Shown here piece after piece: positions 42,455 to 51,562 of a stretch of 64,000 nucleotides of DNA. The position numbers were made by a program, and so were the translations under genes. Numbering within the stretch: position 1 is the stretch's first letter; every line of letters begins with the position of its first letter. Location of the stretch: the NCBI GenBank assembly GCA_016706225.1, contig JADJKB010000021.1, positions 248,001-312,000 on the forward strand. Direction: 5' to 3'. The stretch comes from Myxococcales bacterium (GTDB lineage: Bacteria; Myxococcota_A; Polyangia; Polyangiales; Polyangiaceae). Below the pieces are notes generated by a model that saw only the letters and a list, made by a program, of their open reading frames with translations, ran no database searches and was not told the DNA's origin.

Positions 42455-43270
42455 CTAGCTCTTGTTGAGCTCGTCGCTGAGCTGCTTCACCATCAAGCGC
42501 TGGTGCAGGGCCGGCGTGAGGCGCGAGAGCCACACCGCCAGCTTGCCCACGGGCGACAGCACCAACAGCCGCTGTCGGCGACGGGCCGCCTCGTAGATCG
42601 CGTCGGCAACGTCGTCTGGCGAGGCCTCGGTCCCAACCCGTGAGCGACCGCGCAGCACCGCCTCTCCGTGGGCGCCGAACGCGCGCTGCTCGAACGCCGT
42701 GCGCGTGAACGAAGGGCAGACCATGAGCACCTCGACTCCCGTGTCGGACAGCTCGGAGCGCAAGGACTCGAACAGTCCGTGGAGCGCGTGTTTGCTGGCC
42801 GAATAACCGCTCCGCCCGTAGAGCGGCGACAACCCGGCGATGCTCGACACGACGATGATCAAACCTCGGCTCTCGAGCAGGGGGTCGAGCAGGGCCTTGG
42901 TCACCGTCAGCGAGCCGAAGAAGTTCACCTCCATCACGCGTCGGAAGACCTCGAGCTCGGTGTCACGAAAGCTCGAACGGTGCACGACCCCGGCGTTGTT
43001 CACCAGCACGTCGACGCGGCCGAACCGCGCGAGGATCTGCCGAGCGGCGTCCTGACACTCCCCGGGACTGGTGATGTCCGCAGGCAGCGCCAGAAGCTCG
43101 ATGCCGCGGCCCTCGAAGGCGGCTTCGAGCTGGGCCAGCCCCTCACGGTCGCGATCCAGCGCCGCAATGCGCGCTCCATCGCGGGCAAAACGCTCCACGA
43201 TGGCCCGACCGATCCCCCCGGCCGCGCCGGTGACGACCATCACGCTGTCCTTGAAACTCCGCTCCACCAT
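42455..43270 (-). CDS. Short-chain dehydrogenase/reductase
   Basis: A 271-residue SDR protein. The nucleotide-binding motif is TGAAGGIGRAI, Asp in ALDRDREG favours NAD(H), NNAGV is the structural motif, and the active site has Ser in VVSSIAGL and Tyr/Lys in YSASK. After the Rossmann core the tail (LVLSPVGKLAVWLSRLTPALHQRL) is long and partly hydrophobic, like membrane-associated SDRs of the DltE/RetSDR type. ATG 43270 was chosen from the position of the motif. It lies 38 bases upstream of the poly-Cys gene and may start this operon. Substrate unknown. Confidence 0.88.
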   Translation of the reverse strand: MVERSFKDSVMVVTGAAGGIGRAIVERFARDGARIAALDRDREGLAQLEAAFEGRGIELLALPADITSPGECQDAARQILARFGRVDVLVNNAGVVHRSSFRDTELEVFRRVMEVNFFGSLTVTKALLDPLLESRGLIIVVSSIAGLSPLYGRSGYSASKHALHGLFESLRSELSDTGVEVLMVCPSFTRTAFEQRAFGAHGEAVLRGRSRVGTEASPDDVADAIYEAARRRQRLLVLSPVGKLAVWLSRLTPALHQRLMVKQLSDELNKS

Positions 43271-43314
43271 GCTGGTCCTGCCGCTAGCCTCGACGGCACG
43301 GGAAGACAAAACGC

Positions 43315-43342
43315 GCGAGGCACCGATTGCTCGGTGCCTCGC
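43315..43342 (-). terminator. Rho-independent terminator after the decahaem gene
   Basis: A perfect 12-base-pair stem (GCGAGGCACCGA and TCGGTGCCTCGC) with a four-base loop, 27 bases after the stop of the decahaem gene. Reading on the minus strand it is followed by GCGTTTTG, a short T-run. It separates the cytochrome from the SDR/TOMM genes. Confidence 0.75.
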
Positions 43343-43369
43343 GGGACTACCAATGTCGATTGTTACCGA

Positions 43370-46276
43370 TTACTTGTGGACCTGTGCAATCGCCGCGATC
43401 TTGCTGGGACCGTGGCACATCAGGCACGCCTCCTGGGTGTTGAGGGCCGCGCTCCGCGGTTGGTAGAACGAGCCACCGTTGTCCGCGAAGTGTTTCTTGG
43501 CGATGGCCGTGTCATGGCAGGCGCCGCAGGCCGCGGTGATGGGGGAGTTGACCAGGGTCGTACCCTCCGCATCACAAGGTGCGTTGATCGAACACACACA
43601 CGGCGCAGCGACGGTGCAGGCCACACCGTTGCGAGTCCCCGACGTCTGGTTGGACGTGGCGAAGCCCACGCCGTAGTTGACGGTGTCCGGCGTGATGTAC
43701 GGCGACAGGAACGGTCCGATGGTCGCGGGCGCCGTCGGGGCCGACTTGTAAGTGCCGGTCGCGGCGGTGCTGTACAGCATGTTCGGCAGCGCATTCTGGC
43801 TAGCGCTGGCGCTCAGGTCGTAGGTGCCTTCGAGGTGGCACTGGGTGCAGGTGTTGAGGACACCGGGGTAAGTGACCTCCCAGGCCTTGATCTCGAAGTG
43901 CCAGGTGAACGGCACCGTGCGCTTGCCACCTCCGTGGATTGAGTGGATGGCGTCCTTCGCGTTCACCGCCCAGCCGCTGTTGACGCGGTTGGTGTTGTGA
44001 CAGAACGAGCACGTCGGAGCGTCGTTGCGTTGACCCGAGTGGAACGTCGGGCTGACACCAAGGCCGTCGTGGCACTTGTTGCACCGGGCGGTCTCGACGA
44101 TGGCGCGGCGAGCGGAGTGGCCCGTTGCCGTCTTCCAGACGTTCGGCGCCGGCACGCTGAGCCCGCCGATCTTCGTCGTCGCGTTGTACGGGTACTTCGC
44201 GATGTCGATCTGGGTGAGCGGCTGCGTGCTGGACATGCTGTACGTGTACCCGATGCCGCCCGTCAACAGGCCGGCGGTCGAAGGCAGGACAACGTTCGTG
44301 ATGGTGAGCACGTAGTACGTCGGGTCCGTGGTGTCTTTCACCAGCGTGGCGTTGGCGTTCGAGCCGTTCCAGACGCCCTTGATGTAGGCGCTGGTGCTGG
44401 CGTTGAAGTCCGCGGGCTTGGCGATGCCGTCTTGCGGGAGAGCATACGCAAAGTACGCGCTCGGCGAGCCCACGAAGCCAGTGATGAGCTCCGGCTTGGT
44501 GGTGGCGTCGTAGGTACCGAAGTCTACGTCCGTGCCGTCCTTCTTCAGCTTGAAGACGATCATCGGGTTCTTGGTCGTTGCGTCGACCTTGACCTCCTTC
44601 ACGTCGTACGTGATCTTGCCCGCACCCGCGGGCACGTAGCCGGTCGCAGCAAGCCAGGCCGCAGCGCTGTTCGCGCTCGGTAGACACGGATTCGCCGCGG
44701 TGCACGTGCACGGCGCGGCGACCGTGCAGGACACGCCCGCCTGCCAGCCGCTCATGTTGTACTGGCCATCGGGCGAGGTCGGGAGCGTGCCGGTGGTGAT
44801 GGTGTTCGGCGCGGCGACCGGCTCGTGCTTCTTCTCCGGCGAGTTCGCTGTCGTCGGGCCGTGACAGCCCACGCAACCGGTGTCGTCCGAGAACGCGCCG
44901 CCGGTGTGGGCGACACGGCCAAGGGGTGGGGTCGCCTCGAAGGAGACGTTGTCGTGGCAAGAGCCGCAAGCGCGCCGGCTGAGGCCGGTCTTCCAGTTGT
45001 CCGCCTTGTCGACGGTGTTGTGGCACTTCTGGCAGTTCCGGATGTCCTGCGGGAAGGTCACCTCGTCGAACTGAACGGCTGCGTAGCCGCCGCCACCGCC
45101 GGCCCGATCAGGCTTGAGCGAGAGTTCTTCACCCATGTGGATCTTGTGGATGAACACCGGGAAGTTGAGCACGGCCTCGCCGTTGATGACGCTGGCGTTC
45201 CCGGTCCACTTGAAGGTGCCCGGCGTCGAGCCGGCGGTCATCGTCGGTTCGGTCACCGCGGCGCCACTGCTGGTGAAGCGACGCTGGTCGTTGTGGCAGG
45301 CCACACAGGTGTGCACCTCGTAGCGGGTTCCGCCGTGGAAGGCCGCCGTGGCGTTCGCTGGTGCCTTGAAGTCCGAGTGGCAGTTCAAGCACGAGTCGCC
45401 GTTGACCTTGTCGTTCTTGCCGGACATGTCGGCGCCGGTCTGGGGAACCAGGTCCTTCCAGGCGTCCATCGGTCGGAACGGGTTACCGCTCTTGTAAGCG
45501 AGAATCACGGCCCGGTGAGTCTTGTCCGCTTCGTACTTGGTGCCGGCGTTGGCCTCGTCAGTGATGTTCTTCGCGAAGGTGTACGCATAGGTACCGTCGC
45601 CGTTGTCGGTCAGGGTCCCCTGGGTAGCCGTGGGCGTCGCCGTGTTGGCCGCGCTCTCGGTGCTCGCAGAGCTCTTGTTGTTCGCAGCGTTGTAACTCAC
45701 CCAGGTGTCGATGCCGGCGTTGTTCACGTTGGGCGTGAGCTTGAGCACGGACGCGCGCCACGTGATGCCGGCGCCAGTGGTGAGCGAATCCAATCCTTTG
45801 ACCGCGAAGCCCAGGCGGTCCGTGATCTTGACGGTGATCACCGGTTTTCCATCGGCCGGGAACTTCACGTCCGTGATCACCATGGTGGGATCGAGGGCGG
45901 CCAGCTCGGCCGGGGTCAGGACCTTGTAGTCCTTGAGGGAGGCCGAAACCGTGACCTTGGTGCCGTCGTCGCACGTGATCGTCTTGGTGCCATCGTTGTT
46001 GTCGACGATGGTGCAGGAAACCCCCGCGTCACCCCCAGGACCGGGCGGCCCCGCTTCGCCGGGCGGGCCGGGCGGTCCACCTTCGGCGTTTCCGCCGCCG
46101 GTCACGGTGACCGAAGTGCCGTCCGGACACGTGATGGTCGACGTGCCGTCGTTATTGCTCTTGACCGAGCAGGGTTCGCCCTTGCCCTTGGGCCCCGCAG
46201 CACCGTCATCGCCGCTGCATGCAGCCGCCGCAAGAAGCCCTGAAGCGACTGCGGCCCAAATCGGGAATCTCAACAT
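43370..46276 (-). CDS. Decahaem outer-surface cytochrome lipoprotein, OmcA/MtrC type
   Basis: A 968-residue lipoprotein (signal ending LAAAAC) with ten CXXCH haem motifs: CLNCH, CVACH, CQKCH, CGSCH, CVGCH, CNKCH, CSFCH, CTQCH, CGACH and CLMCH. The pattern of two pentahaem clusters between beta domains is that of the OmcA/MtrC family, which passes electrons to minerals or electrodes on the cell surface. Near the N-terminus two short repeats (CSVKSNNDGTSTITCPDG, CTIVDNNDGTKTITCDDG) flank a collagen-like GPPGPPGEAGPPG stretch. ATG 46276 lies nine bases after GGAGG; ATG 46285 is too close to it. No MtrB-like porin lies in the window. A terminator follows. Confidence 0.93.
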   Translation of the reverse strand: MLRFPIWAAVASGLLAAAACSGDDGAAGPKGKGEPCSVKSNNDGTSTITCPDGTSVTVTGGGNAEGGPPGPPGEAGPPGPGGDAGVSCTIVDNNDGTKTITCDDGTKVTVSASLKDYKVLTPAELAALDPTMVITDVKFPADGKPVITVKITDRLGFAVKGLDSLTTGAGITWRASVLKLTPNVNNAGIDTWVSYNAANNKSSASTESAANTATPTATQGTLTDNGDGTYAYTFAKNITDEANAGTKYEADKTHRAVILAYKSGNPFRPMDAWKDLVPQTGADMSGKNDKVNGDSCLNCHSDFKAPANATAAFHGGTRYEVHTCVACHNDQRRFTSSGAAVTEPTMTAGSTPGTFKWTGNASVINGEAVLNFPVFIHKIHMGEELSLKPDRAGGGGGYAAVQFDEVTFPQDIRNCQKCHNTVDKADNWKTGLSRRACGSCHDNVSFEATPPLGRVAHTGGAFSDDTGCVGCHGPTTANSPEKKHEPVAAPNTITTGTLPTSPDGQYNMSGWQAGVSCTVAAPCTCTAANPCLPSANSAAAWLAATGYVPAGAGKITYDVKEVKVDATTKNPMIVFKLKKDGTDVDFGTYDATTKPELITGFVGSPSAYFAYALPQDGIAKPADFNASTSAYIKGVWNGSNANATLVKDTTDPTYYVLTITNVVLPSTAGLLTGGIGYTYSMSSTQPLTQIDIAKYPYNATTKIGGLSVPAPNVWKTATGHSARRAIVETARCNKCHDGLGVSPTFHSGQRNDAPTCSFCHNTNRVNSGWAVNAKDAIHSIHGGGKRTVPFTWHFEIKAWEVTYPGVLNTCTQCHLEGTYDLSASASQNALPNMLYSTAATGTYKSAPTAPATIGPFLSPYITPDTVNYGVGFATSNQTSGTRNGVACTVAAPCVCSINAPCDAEGTTLVNSPITAACGACHDTAIAKKHFADNGGSFYQPRSAALNTQEACLMCHGPSKIAAIAQVHK

Positions 46277-46571
46277 GGTAGTCATCCTCCGTAACCCCCC
46301 GCACCTGAACCGGGTGAACTGGCCTCCCCAAAGCAAGTTCCGGGCTCAGCGAAAGCCAGCGATCGGGGTATCTTTTCGCGAACGAACTGCGCGGCTACCT
46401 CGCCAGCGTGCAGGCCTCGCGTGGGCGGCGGGCGATCGCCCCGCGCTTGGCGCGAAACGCGCACGAATTGCACACGCCCCCGACCGCGCGCCCCACCACC
46501 AAGGTTCGGGCGCTGGGCCAGGCCGCCTCACGGAAGGACCGGTCACGCGGCGGCCAGCGGGACGCATTCGC

Positions 46572-47969
46572 TCAGCCCGGCGGGCGAGCAGGCCATGGCT
46601 CGAGCGAGTTGCCGTGCTCCAAGCGAGCGCGGCGACGATCGGGCTTGCCCAGCGCGTTGAGTGGCAGCGCCTCGACACACGCAACCGAGCGAGGCCGCGC
46701 ATGCGTTGCCAGGGCGGCAGCCACGGACTCCCGCGCGCGCGCGAGCACCACCGCTGCATCAGAACCTCGGTCGAGCACCAAGAGCGCCGCGACGCTCTGG
46801 CCGAACCGCGGCTCGGACGCACCAAAGACCAGCGCCGCGCTCACGCCCGGCACGGCGGAGAGCACCGCCTCGACCTGTGCTGGATGCACCTTCTCTCCGC
46901 CGGTGATCACGACGTCGTCAACGCGACCGCTGACGATCAACCGCCCGGCAGCGTCGAGCTCTCCCAGATCGCGGGTGGTTAAAAAGCTGCCGCGAGGCAG
47001 CTCGGGCTCACCGAGGTAGCCGCTCATGAGCACCGGTCCGCGGAGCTCGATCACTCCCCCGACGATGCGAACCTCCACGCCAGGGAGCGGGCTGCCGGAG
47101 TCCAGAGTCGTCGGGTCGTGAGTCAGCGCTGCGCGCTGGGTCGTGACCTGCGAGCACGCTTCGGTGAGGCCGTAGGTGGTCGAGAGCCGGATGCCACGCG
47201 CGCGGGCCTCCCGCCGGAGCTCCTCCGAGCACGCGGAGCCTCCGACCAGCAACACCCGCAGCCGCGCCAGTACGCCGCGGGAGTCCGCCGACAAGAGCGG
47301 CCCCAACATCGCGGGCACCACCGACAAGAGCGTCACGGCCTGGCTCTCGATCCGCTCCAAGATCAGCTCGGGCTCGAAGCCCGAATGAGCGACCACGCTG
47401 CGCCCGGAGACCAGGCAGCGGGTCAAGATCGAGAGCCCGCCGACGTGCGCGAAGGGCAGACACAGGAGCCAGCGGTCGTTCGGCTCGAATCCCAGATGCT
47501 CAGCGCTCGCCCGTGCGCTGGCGACGAACGCGCGGCGGCTGAGCCGGACCAGCTTCGGCTCACCGGAAGTGCCCGAGGTCGCGAGCAGCGCGGCAATGGC
47601 CTCCGGATTGTGCCCTCGTGCTCGGACCCACCGCAGCCACTGAGGCTCGGCTTCAGTCCCTGGCTCGAGCTCCAATGGCTCCAGCTTCAGTGCACCCGCG
47701 CGTCGGATCAACTCGGCATGTTCGAGCGGCGCTCCCCGGGGGTGCAGCGGCAGACAGGCGACCCCGGCGTCCAGGAGGGCGAGCGTCAGCACCAGGCTCG
47801 GCTCGTCCACGCGAGCAACGAACGCGACCACCGCGCCCGGTTCGACGCCGCTGCGTTCGAGCACCCCCTGAACACGACGCACGCTTGCTCGGAGCTCCGC
47901 CGCACTCCAGGTACGCCCTTCGATGACCAGCGCAAAGTCCGACGAGCCGCTCAGGCTGAGTGCGTCCAT
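46572..47969 (-). CDS. menE: O-succinylbenzoate-CoA ligase
   Basis: A 465-residue acyl-CoA synthetase (ANL superfamily). The ATP-binding loop is LLATSGTSGEPKLVRL, the second core motif STTYGLTEACSQV, and SGRVDDVVITGGEKVHPAQVE the hinge; Lys in LNALGKPDRRR is the adenylation lysine. The context assigns it to the menaquinone pathway, where it activates o-succinylbenzoate. GGAGGGGCC just before ATG 47969 gives the start, which lies 19 bases inside the menC gene. Last gene of the operon. Confidence 0.93.
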   Translation of the reverse strand: MDALSLSGSSDFALVIEGRTWSAAELRASVRRVQGVLERSGVEPGAVVAFVARVDEPSLVLTLALLDAGVACLPLHPRGAPLEHAELIRRAGALKLEPLELEPGTEAEPQWLRWVRARGHNPEAIAALLATSGTSGEPKLVRLSRRAFVASARASAEHLGFEPNDRWLLCLPFAHVGGLSILTRCLVSGRSVVAHSGFEPELILERIESQAVTLLSVVPAMLGPLLSADSRGVLARLRVLLVGGSACSEELRREARARGIRLSTTYGLTEACSQVTTQRAALTHDPTTLDSGSPLPGVEVRIVGGVIELRGPVLMSGYLGEPELPRGSFLTTRDLGELDAAGRLIVSGRVDDVVITGGEKVHPAQVEAVLSAVPGVSAALVFGASEPRFGQSVAALLVLDRGSDAAVVLARARESVAAALATHARPRSVACVEALPLNALGKPDRRRARLEHGNSLEPWPARPPG

Positions 47970-49018
47970 GGCCCCTCCAGCTCGAGTGCCAGAGCTCCAG
48001 GTGCCGCAACGACGGACAGTGGCGAACCGGTGTGGGGCAGCTGCGGAAGTTTGGCGTCCGGGAACGCTCGAAGGGCTGCGTGTCGATCGAGCCCGTGCGC
48101 CCGCGTACCCCCAACGGCCAGCGCGAGCTGTGCGCAGGCCCACAGCGCGACGGGGCCCTCGAATGCGTGCGATACCAACCCGATTTTTCCGGCATCGGTC
48201 AGGGTCCTCGCGCGAGCCAGGCAGCTGCCGAGCCCACCCAAAGCAGTGGGTTTCAGCACCACACCGGCGCAGCCAGGCTGCGCGACGAACCGGGCGAACT
48301 CCGCGTCACCGACGGCGGACTCATCTGCGAGCCAGGGCACGGCGGTGCGCTCGAGTTGCAGGAGCTCCTCGCCCGCGCAGGGCTCCTCACACAGCTCGAC
48401 CTTCGCGTGTGCATAGGCCGCGAGCGCGGCGCGCGCGCCGTTGCGATCGAGGTTGCCGTTCAGATCGAGGCGCACTCCGACTTCCGAGCCAAGCGCCCGA
48501 CGGAGCTCCGACAGACGCCGAGACTCTTCCGATAGGTCACGCCCCTCAGCCTTGAGCTTCACCGAACGGGCGCCACGCCGGGCGGCTGCTCTTGCCGCTT
48601 CGACGAAACCATCATCGGCGAGCGCGCCGACGAGCACGCTGCGGGGCACCGAGGTCGTGCTCGCGCCGAGCAGCTCCGACAACGACACCTGGCGACGGCG
48701 CGCGATCCGGCCGAGGAGCGCGGTCTCGACGGCAAACCGAGCACTCGCCGAGGTGATGTGCGAGAGCAGGGCCTCGACCTCGGTCAGATCGTCTACCGGC
48801 ACTGGCAGAGCGGCGGATTCGAGGGCGCAGCGCGCAGCGGCGAGGTCGTCGTTGCCGAAGCCGGCGAGCGGCGTGGCTTCACCGAAGCTGAGTCCCGAGT
48901 TCGCGTCCCGTAGCACCACCAGCATCCCTTCACGTCGGCCGTAGCTTCGACGCGCGTTTGCGACGCCCTCGACGTCACCCCCCCAAACCACGACGTGCCA
49001 CGCAGATCCGCGGCTCAT
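47951..49018 (-). CDS. menC: O-succinylbenzoate synthase
   Basis: A 355-residue enolase-superfamily enzyme. The catalytic Lys pair is in SVKLKAEG, metal ligands in RLDLNGN, ELCEEPC and LADESAV, and the second base Lys in VVLKPTALGG. It dehydrates SHCHC to o-succinylbenzoate. ATG 49018 overlaps the stop of menA by four bases; the longer upstream frame is antisense of no meaning. The N-terminal part (residues 1-90) is the usual capping domain. Confidence 0.93.
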   Translation of the reverse strand: MSRGSAWHVVVWGGDVEGVANARRSYGRREGMLVVLRDANSGLSFGEATPLAGFGNDDLAAARCALESAALPVPVDDLTEVEALLSHITSASARFAVETALLGRIARRRQVSLSELLGASTTSVPRSVLVGALADDGFVEAARAAARRGARSVKLKAEGRDLSEESRRLSELRRALGSEVGVRLDLNGNLDRNGARAALAAYAHAKVELCEEPCAGEELLQLERTAVPWLADESAVGDAEFARFVAQPGCAGVVLKPTALGGLGSCLARARTLTDAGKIGLVSHAFEGPVALWACAQLALAVGGTRAHGLDRHAALRAFPDAKLPQLPHTGSPLSVVAAPGALALELEGPWTHSA

Positions 49019-49935
49019 CCGACGGCGGTTCCCAGCACGAACAAGGCGCTCTGGGCCAGCAGGAGCCGCGCGGTCGCTGGCAGCAGCGGATTGAGCGCGC
49101 CCCCCTCGCTTCGCGACACCGTGCGGCACAGCCAGAAGGCCCAGGGGACGGTCAACCACGTGACGAGCACCGTCGGCCGCGCCAGACCGAGCGCCCACAG
49201 GGCGACCGGCGCAAGGTACGCCGCGGTCACGAGGGCGGAATATTCGAAGTTGGCGAAGCGGCGACCGAAGCGCACGACCAGTGTGCGTTTTCCTGCCCGC
49301 ACGTCCGTCAGGTGGTCGCGCGCATTGTTCACGACGAGCACCGCAGTCGCCAGCCCACCCACCAAGATCGATGCGAGCCACGCGGCTGCCGGCACACTGC
49401 CCGCCACGACCCAGGTCGTGCCGCACACGGCAACGAAGCCGAAGAAAATCAGCACGAACAGGTCGCCGAGTCCGTGATACCCGAGCGGATAGGGCCCGCC
49501 GGTGTAGGCAATGCCGCTCGCGATCGAAGTGATTCCGATGACAACGACGACCGCGCCGCCGATCCGCGTGAGATAGAGCCCAGCCAGGATGGCGCAGAAG
49601 AACGCGGCAGCCATCGCCAGCTTGAGCGCGCGCGCGGACAGGAGCCCGCTCTCCGCCGCGCGCGTTGGACCGAGCCGCTCGGCGGTGTCCGCCCCCTTCT
49701 CGTGGTCGAAGACGTCGTTGGCGAAGTTGGTTCCGATCTGGATGAACAGCGCACCCAGGAGCGCAGCGATTGCCGCCGCCGCGCGCGCCGTCCCGCTGGC
49801 AACGGCCAGGGCCGTGCCCACGAACACCGGCGCCACCGCGACCGGAAGCGTCTGTGGGCGCGCAGCCAGCAACCACGCGCCGAAGCTGCCGCGCTCGGGC
49901 AGCGCCGAGACTCGCAACGTGTGATCGTGGGCCAT
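49015..49935 (-). CDS. menA: 1,4-dihydroxy-2-naphthoate polyprenyltransferase
   Basis: A 306-residue UbiA-superfamily membrane protein with about eight helices. The first Asp-rich motif is NFANDVFDHEKGAD, the second lies in VVNNARDHLTDVRAGKRT, a signature typical of MenA. It attaches the isoprenoid tail to DHNA in the inner membrane. The gene follows menB after five bases and overlaps menC by four. Confidence 0.94.
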   Translation of the reverse strand: MAHDHTLRVSALPERGSFGAWLLAARPQTLPVAVAPVFVGTALAVASGTARAAAAIAALLGALFIQIGTNFANDVFDHEKGADTAERLGPTRAAESGLLSARALKLAMAAAFFCAILAGLYLTRIGGAVVVVIGITSIASGIAYTGGPYPLGYHGLGDLFVLIFFGFVAVCGTTWVVAGSVPAAAWLASILVGGLATAVLVVNNARDHLTDVRAGKRTLVVRFGRRFANFEYSALVTAAYLAPVALWALGLARPTVLVTWLTVPWAFWLCRTVSRSEGGALNPLLPATARLLLAQSALFVLGTAVG

Positions 49936-49940
49936 GGGAC

Positions 49941-50762
49941 TCAGGGCAGACGCCCGAACTTCCCGAACTCGGGTTTGCGGTGCTCGAGGAAGGCGTTCTT
50001 GCCCTCCTGTCCCTCCGCCGTCATGTAAAAGAGCAGCGTGGCGTTGCCCGCCAGCTCTTGCAGGCCTGCCTGACCATCACAGTCGGCGTTCAACGAAGCC
50101 TTGAGGCAGCGCAGCGCGAGTGGGCTCAACTCGAGCATTTCACGACACCACTTCACCGTCTCGTGCTCCAGCTCGGCGAGCGGCACGACGGTGTTCACGA
50201 GTCCCATGTCGAGCGCCGCTTTTGCGTCGTACTGGCGACACAGGAACCAGATCTCTCGGGCCTTCTTCTGACCCACGATCCGCGCGAGGTACGAGGCGCC
50301 GTACCCGCCGTCGAAGCTCCCGACCTTCGGGCCCGTCTGGCCGAAGCGGGCGTTGTCGGCAGCAATCGTCAGATCACAGACGATGTGCAGGACATGCCCG
50401 CCGCCAATGGCGTACCCCGCCACCATGGCAACGACGGGTTTGGGCAGTGTGCGGATCTGCCGCTGCAGGTCGAGCACGTTCAGGCGCGGCACCCCATCGG
50501 CGCCAACGTAACCTGCACTTCCGCGCACACGCTGATCACCGCCCGAGCAAAACGCCCGGTCGCCGGCCCCGGTCAGGATCACGACGCCCACCTCGGGATC
50601 TTCCCGGGCGGCCTCGAAGGCGCGCATCAGTTCCTTGATGGTCTGGGGACGAAATGCGTTGTGAACCTCCGGGCGATTGATGCTGATCTTTGCGATGCCT
50701 TCGGCGGTCTCGTAGACGACGTCTTCGTACCCCGGAGCAGCTTTCCAGTTCGGCAGTGTCAT
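49941..50762 (-). CDS. menB: 1,4-dihydroxy-2-naphthoyl-CoA synthase
   Basis: A 273-residue crotonase-fold enzyme. Oxyanion-hole parts are AFCSGGDQRVRG and GYAIGGGHVLHIVCD; GQTGPKVGSFDGGYGASYLAR is the MenB signature with the catalytic Asp/Ser region, and the C-terminus (EGQEGKNAFLEHRKPEF) is conserved in the family. It closes the naphthoquinone ring from OSB-CoA. It overlaps menH by four bases (ATGA). Confidence 0.96.
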   Translation of the reverse strand: MTLPNWKAAPGYEDVVYETAEGIAKISINRPEVHNAFRPQTIKELMRAFEAAREDPEVGVVILTGAGDRAFCSGGDQRVRGSAGYVGADGVPRLNVLDLQRQIRTLPKPVVAMVAGYAIGGGHVLHIVCDLTIAADNARFGQTGPKVGSFDGGYGASYLARIVGQKKAREIWFLCRQYDAKAALDMGLVNTVVPLAELEHETVKWCREMLELSPLALRCLKASLNADCDGQAGLQELAGNATLLFYMTAEGQEGKNAFLEHRKPEFGKFGRLP

Positions 50763-51562
50763 GCGTGAGTCTCCTGTGTTCGAGCTTTGCTCCAGACCGT
50801 GAGCCGTTCGTCGATGAGCCGGCCGAGAAGCAGCGGAGCTTCGAGCAGCGGGTTGTGGCCGACGGCGGGCACCGTCTGGTGCGAAATCTGCGGTGCAATG
50901 GCGGTGAGCTCGCGCGCCGCGCTGGCGAGCTTCACGTCGTGCTCACCGGTCACCAAGGTCACGGGCACGCGAGTCGCCTCCAGCGCGAGAGGCGGCATGC
51001 GTCCCGTCCCGAGAACGGTGAGCACACGAGCTAGCGCGTTTGCGTCGTGTGCCTCGCGAATGCGCCGCTGCGCCGCGCGGACCGGGAGCGGCAACGCGGA
51101 CTGCGACGCAAACAGCGGCAGCTGCTCCCAGGCGTCGATGAATCGCGACAGTCCCCTAGCCTCGAGCGCGAGCGCCTGCGCGTCTTCCCAGCGGACGCGC
51201 GCGTCACGCTCGGACTCCGCGCGCAGGCCAGGGTGAGCGCCGACGGCGATCAGACCGCGTACACGGCGAGGGTGGCGGCAGGCGAGACCCAGTCCCAGCC
51301 GCCCACCCAGCGAATAACCCACCACGAAGGCAGGCTCGGCCAGGTCGGCGGCCAGCTGATCGACCGCGTCCCAGAACGTGGCCGGAACGGGCCGCGGCGG
51401 GCGGCCGTGTCCGGGCAGGACCGGTGTGAGCACCGGACCCGGATGGGTGAGCGCCATCGCAACCGCAGACCAAGACATCGGCGCGCCCATGAAGCCGTGC
51501 AGAAGCAAGAGCGGAGCGCGCGCGGCGTGCCGGGACGAGCGCGTCGAGGTGCCGAGGTTCAC
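50759..51562 (-). CDS. menH: SHCHC synthase (alpha/beta hydrolase)
   Basis: A 267-residue alpha/beta hydrolase. LLLLHGFMGAPMSW is the oxyanion loop, VVGYSLGGRLGLGLA has the nucleophile Ser, VTGEHDVKL the Asp and VGHNPLLEAP the His. The family is wide, but its place between menD and menB fixes the role: removal of pyruvate from SEPHCHC. GTG 51562 overlaps menD by four bases (GTGA). Confidence 0.9.
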   Translation of the reverse strand: MNLGTSTRSSRHAARAPLLLLHGFMGAPMSWSAVAMALTHPGPVLTPVLPGHGRPPRPVPATFWDAVDQLAADLAEPAFVVGYSLGGRLGLGLACRHPRRVRGLIAVGAHPGLRAESERDARVRWEDAQALALEARGLSRFIDAWEQLPLFASQSALPLPVRAAQRRIREAHDANALARVLTVLGTGRMPPLALEATRVPVTLVTGEHDVKLASAARELTAIAPQISHQTVPAVGHNPLLEAPLLLGRLIDERLTVWSKARTQETHA

